Assembly (NCBI GenBank): GCA_963721345.1
Contig: CAVRIT010000001.1
Span: 2,294,001-2,358,000, forward strand
Direction: 5' to 3'
Length of the DNA: 64,000 nucleotides
DNA from: JACDAN01 sp963721345
Lineage (GTDB): Bacteria; Actinomycetota; Thermoleophilia; Gaiellales; Gaiellaceae
Under the pieces are notes generated by a model, which saw only the letters and a list, made by a program, of their open reading frames with translations, was not told the origin of the DNA and did not search any database. How positions within the stretch are numbered: position 1 is the first letter of the stretch; each line of letters opens with the position of its first letter. Shown piece by piece: positions 1 to 7,987 of the stretch. The translations under genes were made by a program, and so were the position numbers.

Positions 1-833
1 CACCGGGGCCCTACGAGCTACGGCACTCGACCCGCATCGCCGAGCAGCTGGTTCGACCCACCGGAATCGTCGACCCCGAGGTCGACCTGCGCGCGACGAA
101 GAATCAGATCGACGACCTGCTGAACGAGATCCGCCGTCGCGAGTCTGCGGGAGAGCGGACGCTCGTCACGACGCTGACGAAGAAGATGGCGGAGGACCTC
201 ACCGACTACCTGCTCGAGTCGGGCGTGAAGGCGCGCTACCTCCATTCCGAGATCGACACGCTCGAACGGATCTCGCTGATCCGCGAGCTGCGCCTCGGGG
301 AGTACGACGTCCTTGTCGGGGTGAACCTGCTCCGCGAGGGGCTCGACCTGCCGGAGGTGTCGCTCGTCGCGATCCTCGATGCGGACAAGGAGGGCTTCCT
401 CCGAGGCAAGACCGCCTTGATCCAGACGATCGGTCGCGCGGCGCGGAACACGAACGGCAAGGTGCTGATGTACGCGGACAAGATGACCGACGCGATCACA
501 GGCGCGCTCGACGAGACGAACCGCCGCCGCGCCGTCCAGCTCGCGTACAACGAGGAGCACGGGATCACGCCGGAGTCGATCCAGAAGGGTGTCTCCGACA
601 TCGCCGAGTTCCTCTCGCTCGAGTCGCCGACGGTGCCGAAGGGTAGGCGGAGGAAGGGTCAGAAAAAGCTCGAGACGATGGAGCCCAACGAGGTCCAGAG
701 GCTGATCGTCACGCTCGAGGAGGAGATGTTCGCGGCCGCGGACGACCTTCGGTTCGAGTACGCGGCCAAGCTCCGCGACGAGATCAAAGAGCTGCGGCGC
801 GAGCTCCAGGCGGCGGCCGAGGCTCCCGCCTAG
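1..833 (+). CDS. uvrB: UvrB, excinuclease ABC subunit B (C-terminal part, 5' end outside window)
   Basis: DNA-damage recognition helicase of nucleotide excision repair; it receives damaged DNA from UvrA and recruits UvrC in the cytoplasm. The frame is open from base 3, so the start lies upstream of the window. Visible motifs are RPTGIVDPEV, TLTKKMAEDL, the helicase motif VI string QTIGRAARN and YNEEHGITP. The last ~35 residues are a UVR domain (LEEEMFAAADDLRFEYAAKL) that binds UvrC. uvrA lies 4.3 kb downstream on the same strand and pcrA 43 kb downstream. The stop codon overlaps the stop of the GGDEF remnant on the other strand. Identification is secure. Confidence 0.97.
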   Translation, partial: PGPYELRHSTRIAEQLVRPTGIVDPEVDLRATKNQIDDLLNEIRRRESAGERTLVTTLTKKMAEDLTDYLLESGVKARYLHSEIDTLERISLIRELRLGEYDVLVGVNLLREGLDLPEVSLVAILDADKEGFLRGKTALIQTIGRAARNTNGKVLMYADKMTDAITGALDETNRRRAVQLAYNEEHGITPESIQKGVSDIAEFLSLESPTVPKGRRRKGQKKLETMEPNEVQRLIVTLEEEMFAAADDLRFEYAAKLRDEIKELRRELQAAAEAPA

Positions 834-1105
834 GAAGCGGCGGCCGCGGTGAGCGTGCGGTTGCCGCCGCTCTGCTTGGCCGCGTACAGCGTCCGGTCGG
901 CGACGCGTAGGAGCCCCGCGGCGGTCTCGCCGTCTCCGGGGAAGCTGGCGAGCCCGAGTGCGGCGGTGATCGTCCGCCCGTCGGCGAGCGGTGCCGCGGC
1001 AAGCTCGCGCCTGAAGCGCTCCGCCACGCCGAGCGCGTCGCCCGCCCCCGTCTCCGGCAGGAGGACGACGAACTCGTCGCCGCCGAGGCGGCCGGCGACG
1101 TCCGC
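830..1105 (-). pseudogene. remnant of a GGDEF (diguanylate cyclase) domain
   Basis: Reading the minus strand down from about 1105 gives a clear second half of a GGDEF domain: VAGRLGGDEFVVLLPET followed by a helix, ITAALGLASFP and ADRTLYAAKQSGGNR at the C-terminus. The GGDEF active-site loop is intact. The first half of the domain (the DxLTGLxNRR region) and any sensor domain are absent: upstream of about 1110 the frame stays open but the residues no longer look like this family, and the divergent GlsB gene begins at 1153. The only near start is a GTG at 1027, inside the domain. I interpret it as a 5'-truncated, non-functional c-di-GMP synthase fragment. Confidence 0.7.
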
Positions 1106-1152
1106 CGACGCTGGCGCGCAGACGGTGGCGGGTGCCCGTTTAGATTCCCCGT

Positions 1153-1428
1153 GTGACGCTGGGGGACGTCCTCGCGATCCTTGTCTCGGGCCTCGTGATC
1201 GGCGCTCTCGGGCGCCTCGCGGTGCCCGGGCGCGACCCGATGCCGATCTGGCTCACGATCCTGGTCGGAATCGTCGGCTCGGTGATCGGCGGCGCCGCCG
1301 CGGTCGCGCTCGGCTGGGGCGTGGGAGCGGTCTTCGTCCTGTCGGTGCTCGCCGCGACGCTCCTGGTGATCGCCTACCGCCGGCTCGTGCTGAAACGTCC
1401 TGTCACCGGCCCCGGCTCACGCGCGTAG
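1153..1428 (+). CDS. GlsB/YeaQ/YmgE-type small membrane protein
   Basis: A 91-residue protein with three hydrophobic stretches (about residues 5-22, 31-50 and 56-75) and glycine-rich GxxxG-like packing (VIGALGRLAVPGRDP, IVGSVIGG). These fit the transglycosylase-associated/GlsB stress-response membrane family, whose biochemical role is poorly defined. The GTG start is chosen because a TAGATT box (1141-1146) ends 6 nt before it, a spacing seen at many genes here and implying a leaderless transcript. It heads a row of three small membrane proteins on the plus strand. The family assignment is good; the function is not established. Confidence 0.85.
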   Translation: MTLGDVLAILVSGLVIGALGRLAVPGRDPMPIWLTILVGIVGSVIGGAAAVALGWGVGAVFVLSVLAATLLVIAYRRLVLKRPVTGPGSRA

Positions 1429-1484
1429 GTTTCCGCGTTGCCATGCCGGGAATGCCGCTGACGTCAACTCGAAGGGAGACCGAA

Positions 1485-1754
1485 ATGGGAATCATCGCGT
1501 TCATCATTCTTGGGCTGATCGCGGGCGCCATCGCGAAGGCCGTCCTGCCGGGAGAGGATCCCGGCGGGATGATCGTCACCACCATCATCGGCGTCGTCGG
1601 CGCCATCCTGGGAGGGTTCCTGGCGGCAGCGCTGTTCAACGCCGACCCGATGGACGAGTTCTTCGACATCAGCTCGTGGCTGACCGCGATCGTCGGAGCG
1701 CTCGTTCTGCTCGTCATCTACCGCATGGTCGCCGGGAGGCGGCCGGTGACGTAG
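1485..1754 (+). CDS. GlsB/YeaQ/YmgE family stress-response membrane protein
   Basis: An 89-residue protein closely matching the GlsB/YeaQ pattern: MGIIAFIILGLIAGAIAKAV, then PGEDPGGMIVTTIIG, a GAILGGFLAAALF helix and a third helix before a basic tail. The family is small, inner-membrane and often stress-induced. The ATG at 1485 is preceded by GAAGGGAG at 1471-1478, so unlike its upstream paralogue it has a Shine-Dalgarno site. The upstream 91-residue gene is a diverged relative, which suggests local duplication. Confidence 0.9.
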   Translation: MGIIAFIILGLIAGAIAKAVLPGEDPGGMIVTTIIGVVGAILGGFLAAALFNADPMDEFFDISSWLTAIVGALVLLVIYRMVAGRRPVT

Positions 1755-1782
1755 CCCCTAGGCGGGGCAGAAAGGAGCACCA

Positions 1783-1923
1783 TTGGCTGGCATCTCCCTG
1801 GGGGGAATCCTGGTGATCATCGGGATCGTCCTCCTGATCCTGGGGTACACGATCATCGGAATCATCGTGGCACTCATCGGCCTGCTCGCTTTCGGCGGAT
1901 TCGCTAGGGGCCGCTGGTACTAG
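1783..1923 (+). CDS. 46-residue hydrophobic membrane protein
   Basis: A short frame starts at TTG 1783, with AAAGGAG at 1771-1777 as an ideally spaced ribosome-binding site. It begins MAGISLGGILVIIGIVLLIL, is almost entirely Ile/Leu/Val/Gly through two hydrophobic spans, and ends GFARGRWY. It resembles the DUF6131-like small hydrophobic proteins that often sit beside GlsB-type genes, but I recognise no specific function. Its last 20 bases overlap the 3' end of the convergent phosphoesterase gene. Confidence 0.7.
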   Translation: MAGISLGGILVIIGIVLLILGYTIIGIIVALIGLLAFGGFARGRWY

Positions 1924-2770
1924 GTACTTCGTCAGGCATCGGGGCCGGCTGGGAGGCGAGCGGCTCGCGACCGCGCGGAAAGCGCCGGATCGCGGTGAGC
2001 CCCCAGTCGTCCCCGCGCCAGATGTAGGTCTCGACCGACAGCTCGTCTTCCTCTGCCTGGACGACGTGGAGCCCGCGGGCCTCACCGCGCCGGTTCGGCC
2101 TGGGCTGGCCGAGGCCGGGGGCGATCGCGACGGTCACACCGCGCACCTCGCCCGAGACGACCTCGAACTCGTGCCGCTCGCTGATCGCCGCCTGGTGGAT
2201 GTGCCCGGCGAGCACGAGCTCGGCGCCGGCGTCCACGATTCCCGCGAGCACGCGGCTTCGCTTGGCGACCGGCTTCTTCCGAGAACGCCAAGGCGCGCCG
2301 AGCAGGTGGTGGTGGAGGACGACGACCCGTAGCGCGCCCGGACGGGCGTCGCGGAGGCGCTCCTCCGCATCCTGCAGTTGCGCCGCGCGAATCCGGCCCG
2401 ACTGGTGGAGCCACGGACGGACCGAGTTGAGCCCTACGACGTGCAATGTGTCCGAGCGGTAGGTGGGCTCGGTCGTCTCCCACAGGCGCTCGAATTGGTG
2501 CCAGGTGTGGGTGAACCGTGCGATCGGCGTGTAGGGGATGTCGTGGTTGCCCGGCACGGCGAGCACCGGCCGGCCGAGCTCCTGCAGCAGCCGTGCCGCA
2601 TGCTCGTGCTGCTCTGGGCGGCCGCGGTGAGTCAGGTCGCCGCTTGCGACGACCAGCTCGGGGTCGATGCGCTCGATGAGGTCGGCGACACCGAGCTCGA
2701 GGCGCCGGCGATCGTGGGCTCCGACGTGGAGATCCGAGAGGTGAAGGAGTCGTGTCCGCGCGGATGCCAC
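1904..2770 (-). CDS. metallophosphoesterase (calcineurin-like)
   Basis: A 288-residue dimetal phosphoesterase with all core motifs in order: LSDLHVG (residues ~11-17), GDLTHRG (~45), PGNHDIPY (~73), VVLHHHLLG (~150) and AGHIHQA (~188). These ligate two metal ions and match the CpdA/class III nucleotide phosphodiesterase-like group; the substrate cannot be told from sequence. There is no signal peptide, so it is probably cytoplasmic. The start is GTG at 2770. It diverges from the 79-residue gene at 2799, and their promoters must overlap in the 28-bp gap. Confidence 0.9.
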   Translation of the reverse strand: MASARTRLLHLSDLHVGAHDRRRLELGVADLIERIDPELVVASGDLTHRGRPEQHEHAARLLQELGRPVLAVPGNHDIPYTPIARFTHTWHQFERLWETTEPTYRSDTLHVVGLNSVRPWLHQSGRIRAAQLQDAEERLRDARPGALRVVVLHHHLLGAPWRSRKKPVAKRSRVLAGIVDAGAELVLAGHIHQAAISERHEFEVVSGEVRGVTVAIAPGLGQPRPNRRGEARGLHVVQAEEDELSVETYIWRGDDWGLTAIRRFPRGREPLASQPAPMPDEVPSTSGP

Positions 2771-2798
2771 TTCCGAGGCACGCTATACACTGAGAATC

Positions 2799-3038
2799 GT
2801 GGTCGATGAGCCCACCGAGATCTTCGACGACCTCTATCTGGGACTCCGTGCGGGGGGTGCGCTGCGCAAGAAGCGGCGCGGTGAGCCGCTCACGAGCGAG
2901 GAAGAGGAGGCGCTCGGCCGCTGGCAGCGCCTGTCTCGCGCGCGGAAGGCCGTAACGCTCGGCGCGTTCGCCGTCGGCACCTTCGGCCTCGGCTTCACGA
3001 TCGGCGGACTGATCTTCGGCAAGTGGCGGCGGGCGTAG
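2799..3038 (+). CDS. 79-residue single-span membrane protein, unknown function
   Basis: The N-terminal 45 residues are charged and soluble-looking (DEPTEIFDDLYLGLRAGG, then KKRRGEPLTSEEEEALGRWQ). They are followed by one transmembrane segment at about residues 50-74 and a basic end (KWRRA), so the likely topology is one helix with a cytoplasmic acidic head. GTG 2799 is chosen because TACACT (2786-2791) ends 7 nt before it, matching the leaderless pattern of this genome. The convergent AI-2E-family gene ends 5 bp away. I do not recognise the family. Confidence 0.75.
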   Translation: MVDEPTEIFDDLYLGLRAGGALRKKRRGEPLTSEEEEALGRWQRLSRARKAVTLGAFAVGTFGLGFTIGGLIFGKWRRA

Positions 3039-3042
3039 TCCG

Positions 3043-4074
3043 CTAGCGCGTCTCGGCGTCTTGCGCCGGGAACAACACCGTCGGTACTTCCTCTTCCGCG
3101 GGATCCTTGTCCCGGACGATGACGTCGAACAGCGTCGCCGCGACAGCGGCCATCGGGATCGCCAGCAGCACGGCGAACCCGCCGAAGAGAAGGGTTGCCG
3201 CGGCCACCGACACGAGCACGACGAGCGGCGACAGCCCGACCGCTTCACCGAGCACGCGCGGGATCACGAGGTAGTCCTCCAGCAGGCGCACGACGAGGAC
3301 GATGAGGCCCGCGGCGAGGGCGACCTCGACCGACACCGTCAGGCCGACGCCGACCGCGAGGGCGCCCGCGGTCAGAGGGCCGATCACGGGGACGATCTCC
3401 ACGATCCCGGCGAAGATGGCGATCAGCAGCCAGAAGGGAAGGCCGATTGCCCAGAAGCAGACCGCGAGGACCGAGGCCACGAGCATGATCAGCAGTGCCT
3501 GCCCGCGGACGTAGGCGCCGAGCTTGAGGTCGATCAGGTTCCAGGTGTCCCGCACCACCTTCCGGCGTGGCCGTGGCAGGAGCGAGGTCACGAAGCGGAC
3601 CGCGTCGTCGCGCTCGAAGATCCAGTAGGCCGCGGCTGCGAAGACGAACAGGAAGCCCAGCGCGATCTCGACGCCGATCAGCGTCACCTCGATCGCCGGG
3701 TCGACGAGCTCTTCGGGCTGGGGGAGACGTTCCAACCGGCCGTCGAGCCAGCCGAGCACCTCACCCTTGAGCCCTGTCTCGTCCTCGGAGTCGCCGACCG
3801 CGTCCTGCACCTGCGTCACCGCGCGCGGCACGACGGCCCAGAGGAGCAGGCCGAGCAGGCCGAACAGGGCGGCGTAGTGGATCAGGATCGCGGCGGCGCG
3901 GGGCACCCGGCGCCGCGCGAGTGCTTCCACGCCCGGGCGCATGGCGGAGGCGACCGTGAACGCGAGAAACAGCAGAGCGAGCAGGACCTTCATCTTCCAG
4001 AGGGCAAGCGCGCCGACGACGACGCCGAGCACGACGAGCGCCGCGATCGCTGCACGGGTGGCGGTCTGGGCCAT
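3043..4074 (-). CDS. AI-2E family transporter (permease)
   Basis: A 343-residue polytopic membrane protein of the AI-2E/PerM family. It has two N-terminal helices (ALVVLGVVVGALALWKMKVL), a soluble segment around residues 75-135, and then the conserved second half with KLGAYVRGQALLIM, IVEIVPVIGPLTAG and the terminal LAIPMAAVAATLFD helix. The family includes proposed autoinducer-2 exporters and sodium/proton antiporters, and the substrate here is unknown. ATG 4074 has a GAGG-like ribosome-binding site just upstream. The longer open frame beyond 4074 is low-complexity and not membrane-like, so I exclude it. Confidence 0.88.
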   Translation of the reverse strand: MAQTATRAAIAALVVLGVVVGALALWKMKVLLALLFLAFTVASAMRPGVEALARRRVPRAAAILIHYAALFGLLGLLLWAVVPRAVTQVQDAVGDSEDETGLKGEVLGWLDGRLERLPQPEELVDPAIEVTLIGVEIALGFLFVFAAAAYWIFERDDAVRFVTSLLPRPRRKVVRDTWNLIDLKLGAYVRGQALLIMLVASVLAVCFWAIGLPFWLLIAIFAGIVEIVPVIGPLTAGALAVGVGLTVSVEVALAAGLIVLVVRLLEDYLVIPRVLGEAVGLSPLVVLVSVAAATLLFGGFAVLLAIPMAAVAATLFDVIVRDKDPAEEEVPTVLFPAQDAETR

Positions 4075-4098
4075 GACCCTCTGCTTTTCCCGATCTCC

Positions 4099-4563
4099 GT
4101 GAAGGAAACGCATCGGGCGGCGCGAAGCCGCGCGGAGGTGCTCGCGGACGCGCACGAGGAGATCTGCCTGGAGGCCCGGCGGCACGGGATCGTCCTCATG
4201 CGCCCGCTCTTCTGGGCGATCGTGCTGGCCGGCGGTGGCGGCGTGCTCGTCACGATGCCGTCGCCCGTGTCCGTGGCCGGGGCGTGTGTCGTCGGGCTCG
4301 CGGCGCTGGTCGCGTTGCGCGCGGTCTGGAAGTGGGAGCGCACACGGGTCGTCGTCACAACGGAGAAGGTCTTCGTGGTCGCGGGAACATGGCGCCGGCG
4401 CGCGCGGGCCGTTCGTCTCGCGGCGGTCGAGGCGGTCGAGCTCGAGCAGTCCTTCCCGGGTCAGCTCCTCGGCTACGGGACGGTTGTCGTGGGCCCACTC
4501 GCTCTCGAGCACATCCCCCGCCCGAAGCGCCTCTACCACTTGGTCGAACGCCTCGCCGGCTAG
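4099..4563 (+). CDS. PH-domain (bPH2/YdbS-like) membrane protein
   Basis: About 154 residues. A short N-terminal segment is followed by two transmembrane helices (RPLFWAIVLAGGGGVLVTM and a second ending ALRAVWKW), then a bacterial PH-like beta domain with RVVVTTEKVFVVAGTW, AVEAVELEQSF and GTVVVGPLALEHIPRPKRL. The order matches YdbS/bPH2 membrane proteins, whose function is poorly known. GTG 4099 gives the fullest product; GTG 4138 is an alternative. It diverges from the AI-2E-family gene and ends directly at the hairpin cluster that precedes the transposase. Confidence 0.8.
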   Translation: MKETHRAARSRAEVLADAHEEICLEARRHGIVLMRPLFWAIVLAGGGGVLVTMPSPVSVAGACVVGLAALVALRAVWKWERTRVVVTTEKVFVVAGTWRRRARAVRLAAVEAVELEQSFPGQLLGYGTVVVGPLALEHIPRPKRLYHLVERLAG

Positions 4564-4564
4564 C

Positions 4565-4624
4565 GTCGTGGCCCTTCGGGGCCACGACGAGTGTCTGACA
4601 CTCGTCCCGGCTCGCGAAGCCGGG
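4565..4624. repeat. three tandem hairpins upstream of the RAYT gene (REP-like cluster, also terminator)
   Basis: Three perfect inverted repeats are stacked without gaps. 4565-4588 has arms GTCGTGGCCC/GGGCCACGAC around a TTCG tetraloop. 4586-4606 has 10-bp arms around a single central T, with core AGTGTC-T-GACACT. 4606-4624 has CCCGGCT/AGCCGGG arms. The first begins at the stop of the PH gene and could terminate its transcript. The second is the same odd-centred palindrome that recurs at 11251 and 21560. Head-to-tail palindromes next to a RAYT gene are the hallmark of REP/RAYT modules. Confidence 0.75.
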
Positions 4625-4689
4625 TCAGAAGTGGAACGGAAGCGTCGCGTTGGTCGCTTTGCACGAGGCGCCCGCGTAGCTTCGCCTCG

Positions 4690-5145
4690 ATGGCGCGGAT
4701 TCTTCGCAGCGAGCTACCCGACGGGTACTTCCACCTGACGGGCAACGCGGTGCACGAAGCAAATCTGTTCTGCGACGGCGACGACTTCCGAATGTTTCGC
4801 GCGCTCTTGGTTCAAGCGACCCGTCGCTGGGCGCTCGGCCTCCACGTTTACTGCCTGATGACCACGCACTACCACGCAGTCGTCGACGGACCGGTAGAGC
4901 GGCTGTCTCCGGCCGTCCAGTGGTTTCAGAGCCACTACGCGCGCGAGCACAACATCCGGTTCGGCCGCAGGGGTGCGCTCTTCCGTTCGCGCTTCTCCTC
5001 CTGGGTGATCCACGACGAGGATCACTACGAGAATACGGTTGCGTACATCCTCGACAACCCGGTCCGCGCGGGCCTCGTCGCCCGGCCGGAGGACTGGCCT
5101 TGGAGCTGGCGAACCGAACATTTGTTCGCGTCCTGTCCCGCGGCT
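4690..5145 (+). pseudogene. REP-associated tyrosine transposase (RAYT, IS200-like Y1 family), no stop codon of its own
   Basis: From ATG 4690, with a TAGCTT box 7 nt upstream, the frame encodes a Y1 transposase. It has an N-terminal GYFHLTGNAVH strand, the metal-binding His-x-His in CLMTTHYHAVVDGP (His60, His62), and the helix YILDNPVRAGLV carrying the likely nucleophile Tyr119; it then reads EDWPWSW. Family homology ends near residue 150, at about 5140. No stop follows: the frame runs on, out of phase, through uvrA to 7641. The gene has therefore lost its terminus or carries an indel. Family members process or mobilise REP palindromes in the host genome. Confidence 0.78.
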
Positions 5146-5158
5146 AAACTGGCCAGTT

Positions 5159-7987
5159 ATGCCGCAGGAAGAACTCGTCGTTCACGGCGCCCGCGAGCAC
5201 AACCTGAAGGACATCACGGTCCGCCTGCCGCGCTACCGCCTGATTTGCATCACAGGCCTCTCCGGGAGCGGGAAGTCGAGCCTCGCGTTCGACACGATCT
5301 ACGCCGAGGGCCAGCGCCGCTACGTGGAATCCCTCTCGGCCTACGCGCGCCAGTTTCTGCAGATGATGGAGAAGCCGGACGTCGACTCGATCGACGGCCT
5401 CAGCCCCGCGATCTCGATCGACCAGAAAACCACGTCGCGCAACCCGAGATCGACCGTCGGGACGGTGACCGAGATCTACGACTACCTGCGCCTCCTCTTC
5501 GCGCGAGTCGGCCGGCCTCACTGCCCGGTCTGCGGCCGCCCGATCGCCGGACAGTCGATCGAGGCGATCGTCGACCAGATCCTCCAGCTGCCGGAGGGCA
5601 CGCGCTTCACCGTCAACGCGCCGGTCGTCCGCGACCGCAAAGGCGAGTTCCGCGACCTCCTGGACGAGCTCCGCCAGGACGGCTTCACCCGCGTGAAGAT
5701 CGACGGCGAGCAGCGCCTCCTCGAGGACGAGATCCAGCTCGACAAGAAGTTCAAGCACACGATCGAAGTGGTGGTCGACCGGCTCCGGATGAAGTCGGAT
5801 CTCCGGACCCGCCTGTACCAGTCCGTCGAGACCGCCGTGAACCTCGCCGAGGGCCTCGTCGTGATCGACCTGATCGGCGAGGACCGCGAGCTGACCTTCT
5901 CGGAGCGCTTCGCCTGCCCGGAGCACGGCGTCTCGCTCCCCGAGCTCCAACCCCGGATCTTCTCCTTCAACTCGCCGCACGGCGCCTGCCCGCGCTGCAC
6001 CGGACTCGGCGCGCAGCAGGAGATCGACCCCGATCTGCTCGTCCCCGACCCGACCCTCCCGCTCGCCGAGGCGCTGATCCCGCTCAGCGGCAACTGGTAC
6101 GAGGCCGTGATCCAGGCGATCGCCGACAAGTGGGAGATCGACCTCGACACGCCGTGGCAGGACCTGACGAAGGAGCACCAGGACCTCTTCCTCTACGGCA
6201 CCGAGGGCGAACGCGTCTACGTCAGCTATCGAAACCGGATGGGGCGGAAGCGCTCGTACATGCTCGCCTTCGAGGGCCTCGTCTCCAATCTCCAGCGCCG
6301 GTATCGCGACACGGACTCGTCCTCCATGCGCGAGCGGATCGAGGAGTACATGAGCTTCCGGCCCTGCCCGGAGTGCAACGGCGCGCGGCTCAAGCCGGAG
6401 GTGCTGGCGGTCACCATCGGCAGGGTGAACATCCACGAGTTCACGAAGATGTCGGTCACCCGTGCACTCGCCTTCCTCGACGAGCTCGAGCTGACCGAGA
6501 CCGAGCAGCTGATCGGCGCGCGGATCGTCAAAGAGATCCGCGAGCGACTCACCTTCCTCGACAACGTCGGAGTGGGGTACCTCCAGCTCGACCGCGCCTC
6601 TGCGACGCTCTCCGGCGGGGAGGCGCAGCGGCTGCGCCTGGCGACCCAGATCGGCTCCCAGTTGGTCGGCGTGCTCTACATCCTCGACGAGCCCTCGATC
6701 GGCCTCCACCAGCGAGACAACGGGAAGCTGATTGGGACACTCGAACGGCTTCGCGACCTTGGGAACACAGTGCTGGTGGTCGAGCACGACGAACAGATGA
6801 TGCGGTCGGCGGACTGGCTCGTGGACATGGGCCCAGGTGCCGGCGAGCACGGCGGCCACGTCGTCGCCGAAGGCTCGGCGCGGAAGATCGAGCGCAACCC
6901 CAAGTCGATTACCGGCCAGTATCTCTCCGGCGCCCGCGAGATCGCCGTCCCGGAGCGCCGCACCGAGGACCGAGGCTCCTTCCGCGTGCTCGGCGCGTCG
7001 CAGCACAACCTGAAAGGGATCGACGTCGAGTTCCCCGTCGGGAAGTTCGTCGCCGTCACCGGCGTTTCCGGCTCCGGCAAGTCGACGCTCGTGAACGAGA
7101 CCGTCTACAAGGCGCTCGCGAACAAGCTGCACCGCTTCCGGATCAAGCCGGGCGAGCACGCCGCGGTCGAGGGGATCGACGTGTTCGACAAGGTGATCGA
7201 CATCGACCAGTCGCCGATCGGCCGCACGCCGCGCTCCAACCCGGCGACGTACACGAAGCTGTTCGACCACATCCGGGAGCTGTACTCGATGGCGCCGGAG
7301 GCGAAGGTGCGCGGCTACAAGCCGGGGCGCTTCTCGTTCAACGTGCGCGGCGGGCGGTGCGAGACCTGCAAGGGCGACGGCACGATCAAGATCGAGATGC
7401 ACTTCCTGCCGGACGTCTACGTCCCGTGCGAGACCTGCGGCGGGCGCCGCTACAACCGCGAGACGCTCGAGGTCCGGTTCAAGGGGCGCTCGATTGCCGA
7501 CGTGCTCGAGATGTCCGTCGAGGAGGCGCTGCACTTCTTCGCGAAGATCCCGAAACTGCGGCGGCGGCTGCAGACGCTGCACGACGTCGGGCTCGACTAC
7601 ATCAAGCTCGGCCAGCCCGCGACGACGCTCTCCGGCGGTGAGGCGCAGCGAGTCAAGCTCGCCTCGGAGCTGAGCAAGATCGCGACGGGCCGGACGCTCT
7701 ACATCCTCGACGAGCCCACTACGGGTCTTCACTTCGCCGACATCGAGAAGCTGCTCGAGGTGCTCCAGCGGCTCGTCGACGCCGGTAACACCGTGCTCGT
7801 GATCGAGCACAACCTCGACGTGATCAAGCAGGCCGACTGGATCGTCGACCTCGGCCCGGAAGGCGGAGAGGCCGGCGGCGAGGTGCTGGCGACGGGGACG
7901 CCCGAAGACGTGGCGCGCGTCGCCGAGTCGTACACCGGCCAGTTCCTGCGCGACGTGCTCCCCGCGCACGCCGTTGCCGCCGCATAG
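5159..7987 (+). CDS. uvrA: UvrA, excinuclease ABC subunit A
   Basis: A full-length 942-residue ABC-type damage sensor of nucleotide excision repair. It has two ATPase modules (GLSGSGKSSLAFDTIYAEGQ near residue 33, GVSGSGKSTLVNETVY near 640), two signature motifs (LSGGEAQRLRL and LSGGEAQRVKL), zinc-binding CPVCGRP and CETCKGDG...CETCGG, and Walker B ILDEP motifs. ATG 5159 fits the family N-terminus (MPQEELVVHGAREHNLK). It is preceded by TAAACT (5145-5150) with 8 nt spacing, so the message is probably leaderless. The promoter lies inside the 3' region of the RAYT remnant. Confidence 0.99.
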   Translation: MPQEELVVHGAREHNLKDITVRLPRYRLICITGLSGSGKSSLAFDTIYAEGQRRYVESLSAYARQFLQMMEKPDVDSIDGLSPAISIDQKTTSRNPRSTVGTVTEIYDYLRLLFARVGRPHCPVCGRPIAGQSIEAIVDQILQLPEGTRFTVNAPVVRDRKGEFRDLLDELRQDGFTRVKIDGEQRLLEDEIQLDKKFKHTIEVVVDRLRMKSDLRTRLYQSVETAVNLAEGLVVIDLIGEDRELTFSERFACPEHGVSLPELQPRIFSFNSPHGACPRCTGLGAQQEIDPDLLVPDPTLPLAEALIPLSGNWYEAVIQAIADKWEIDLDTPWQDLTKEHQDLFLYGTEGERVYVSYRNRMGRKRSYMLAFEGLVSNLQRRYRDTDSSSMRERIEEYMSFRPCPECNGARLKPEVLAVTIGRVNIHEFTKMSVTRALAFLDELELTETEQLIGARIVKEIRERLTFLDNVGVGYLQLDRASATLSGGEAQRLRLATQIGSQLVGVLYILDEPSIGLHQRDNGKLIGTLERLRDLGNTVLVVEHDEQMMRSADWLVDMGPGAGEHGGHVVAEGSARKIERNPKSITGQYLSGAREIAVPERRTEDRGSFRVLGASQHNLKGIDVEFPVGKFVAVTGVSGSGKSTLVNETVYKALANKLHRFRIKPGEHAAVEGIDVFDKVIDIDQSPIGRTPRSNPATYTKLFDHIRELYSMAPEAKVRGYKPGRFSFNVRGGRCETCKGDGTIKIEMHFLPDVYVPCETCGGRRYNRETLEVRFKGRSIADVLEMSVEEALHFFAKIPKLRRRLQTLHDVGLDYIKLGQPATTLSGGEAQRVKLASELSKIATGRTLYILDEPTTGLHFADIEKLLEVLQRLVDAGNTVLVIEHNLDVIKQADWIVDLGPEGGEAGGEVLATGTPEDVARVAESYTGQFLRDVLPAHAVAAA

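Noticed and set aside
4591..7641. A 1016-codon open frame joining the transposase to sequence inside uvrA
   Set aside because: After residue ~150 of the transposase the translation is the out-of-phase shadow of uvrA, rich in Arg/Pro/Asp with no domain. uvrA itself is complete in its own frame.
5144..7969. A 941-codon minus-strand frame opposite uvrA
   Set aside because: Exact antisense of uvrA, with composition dominated by Asp/Glu/Arg/Val and no recognisable motif.
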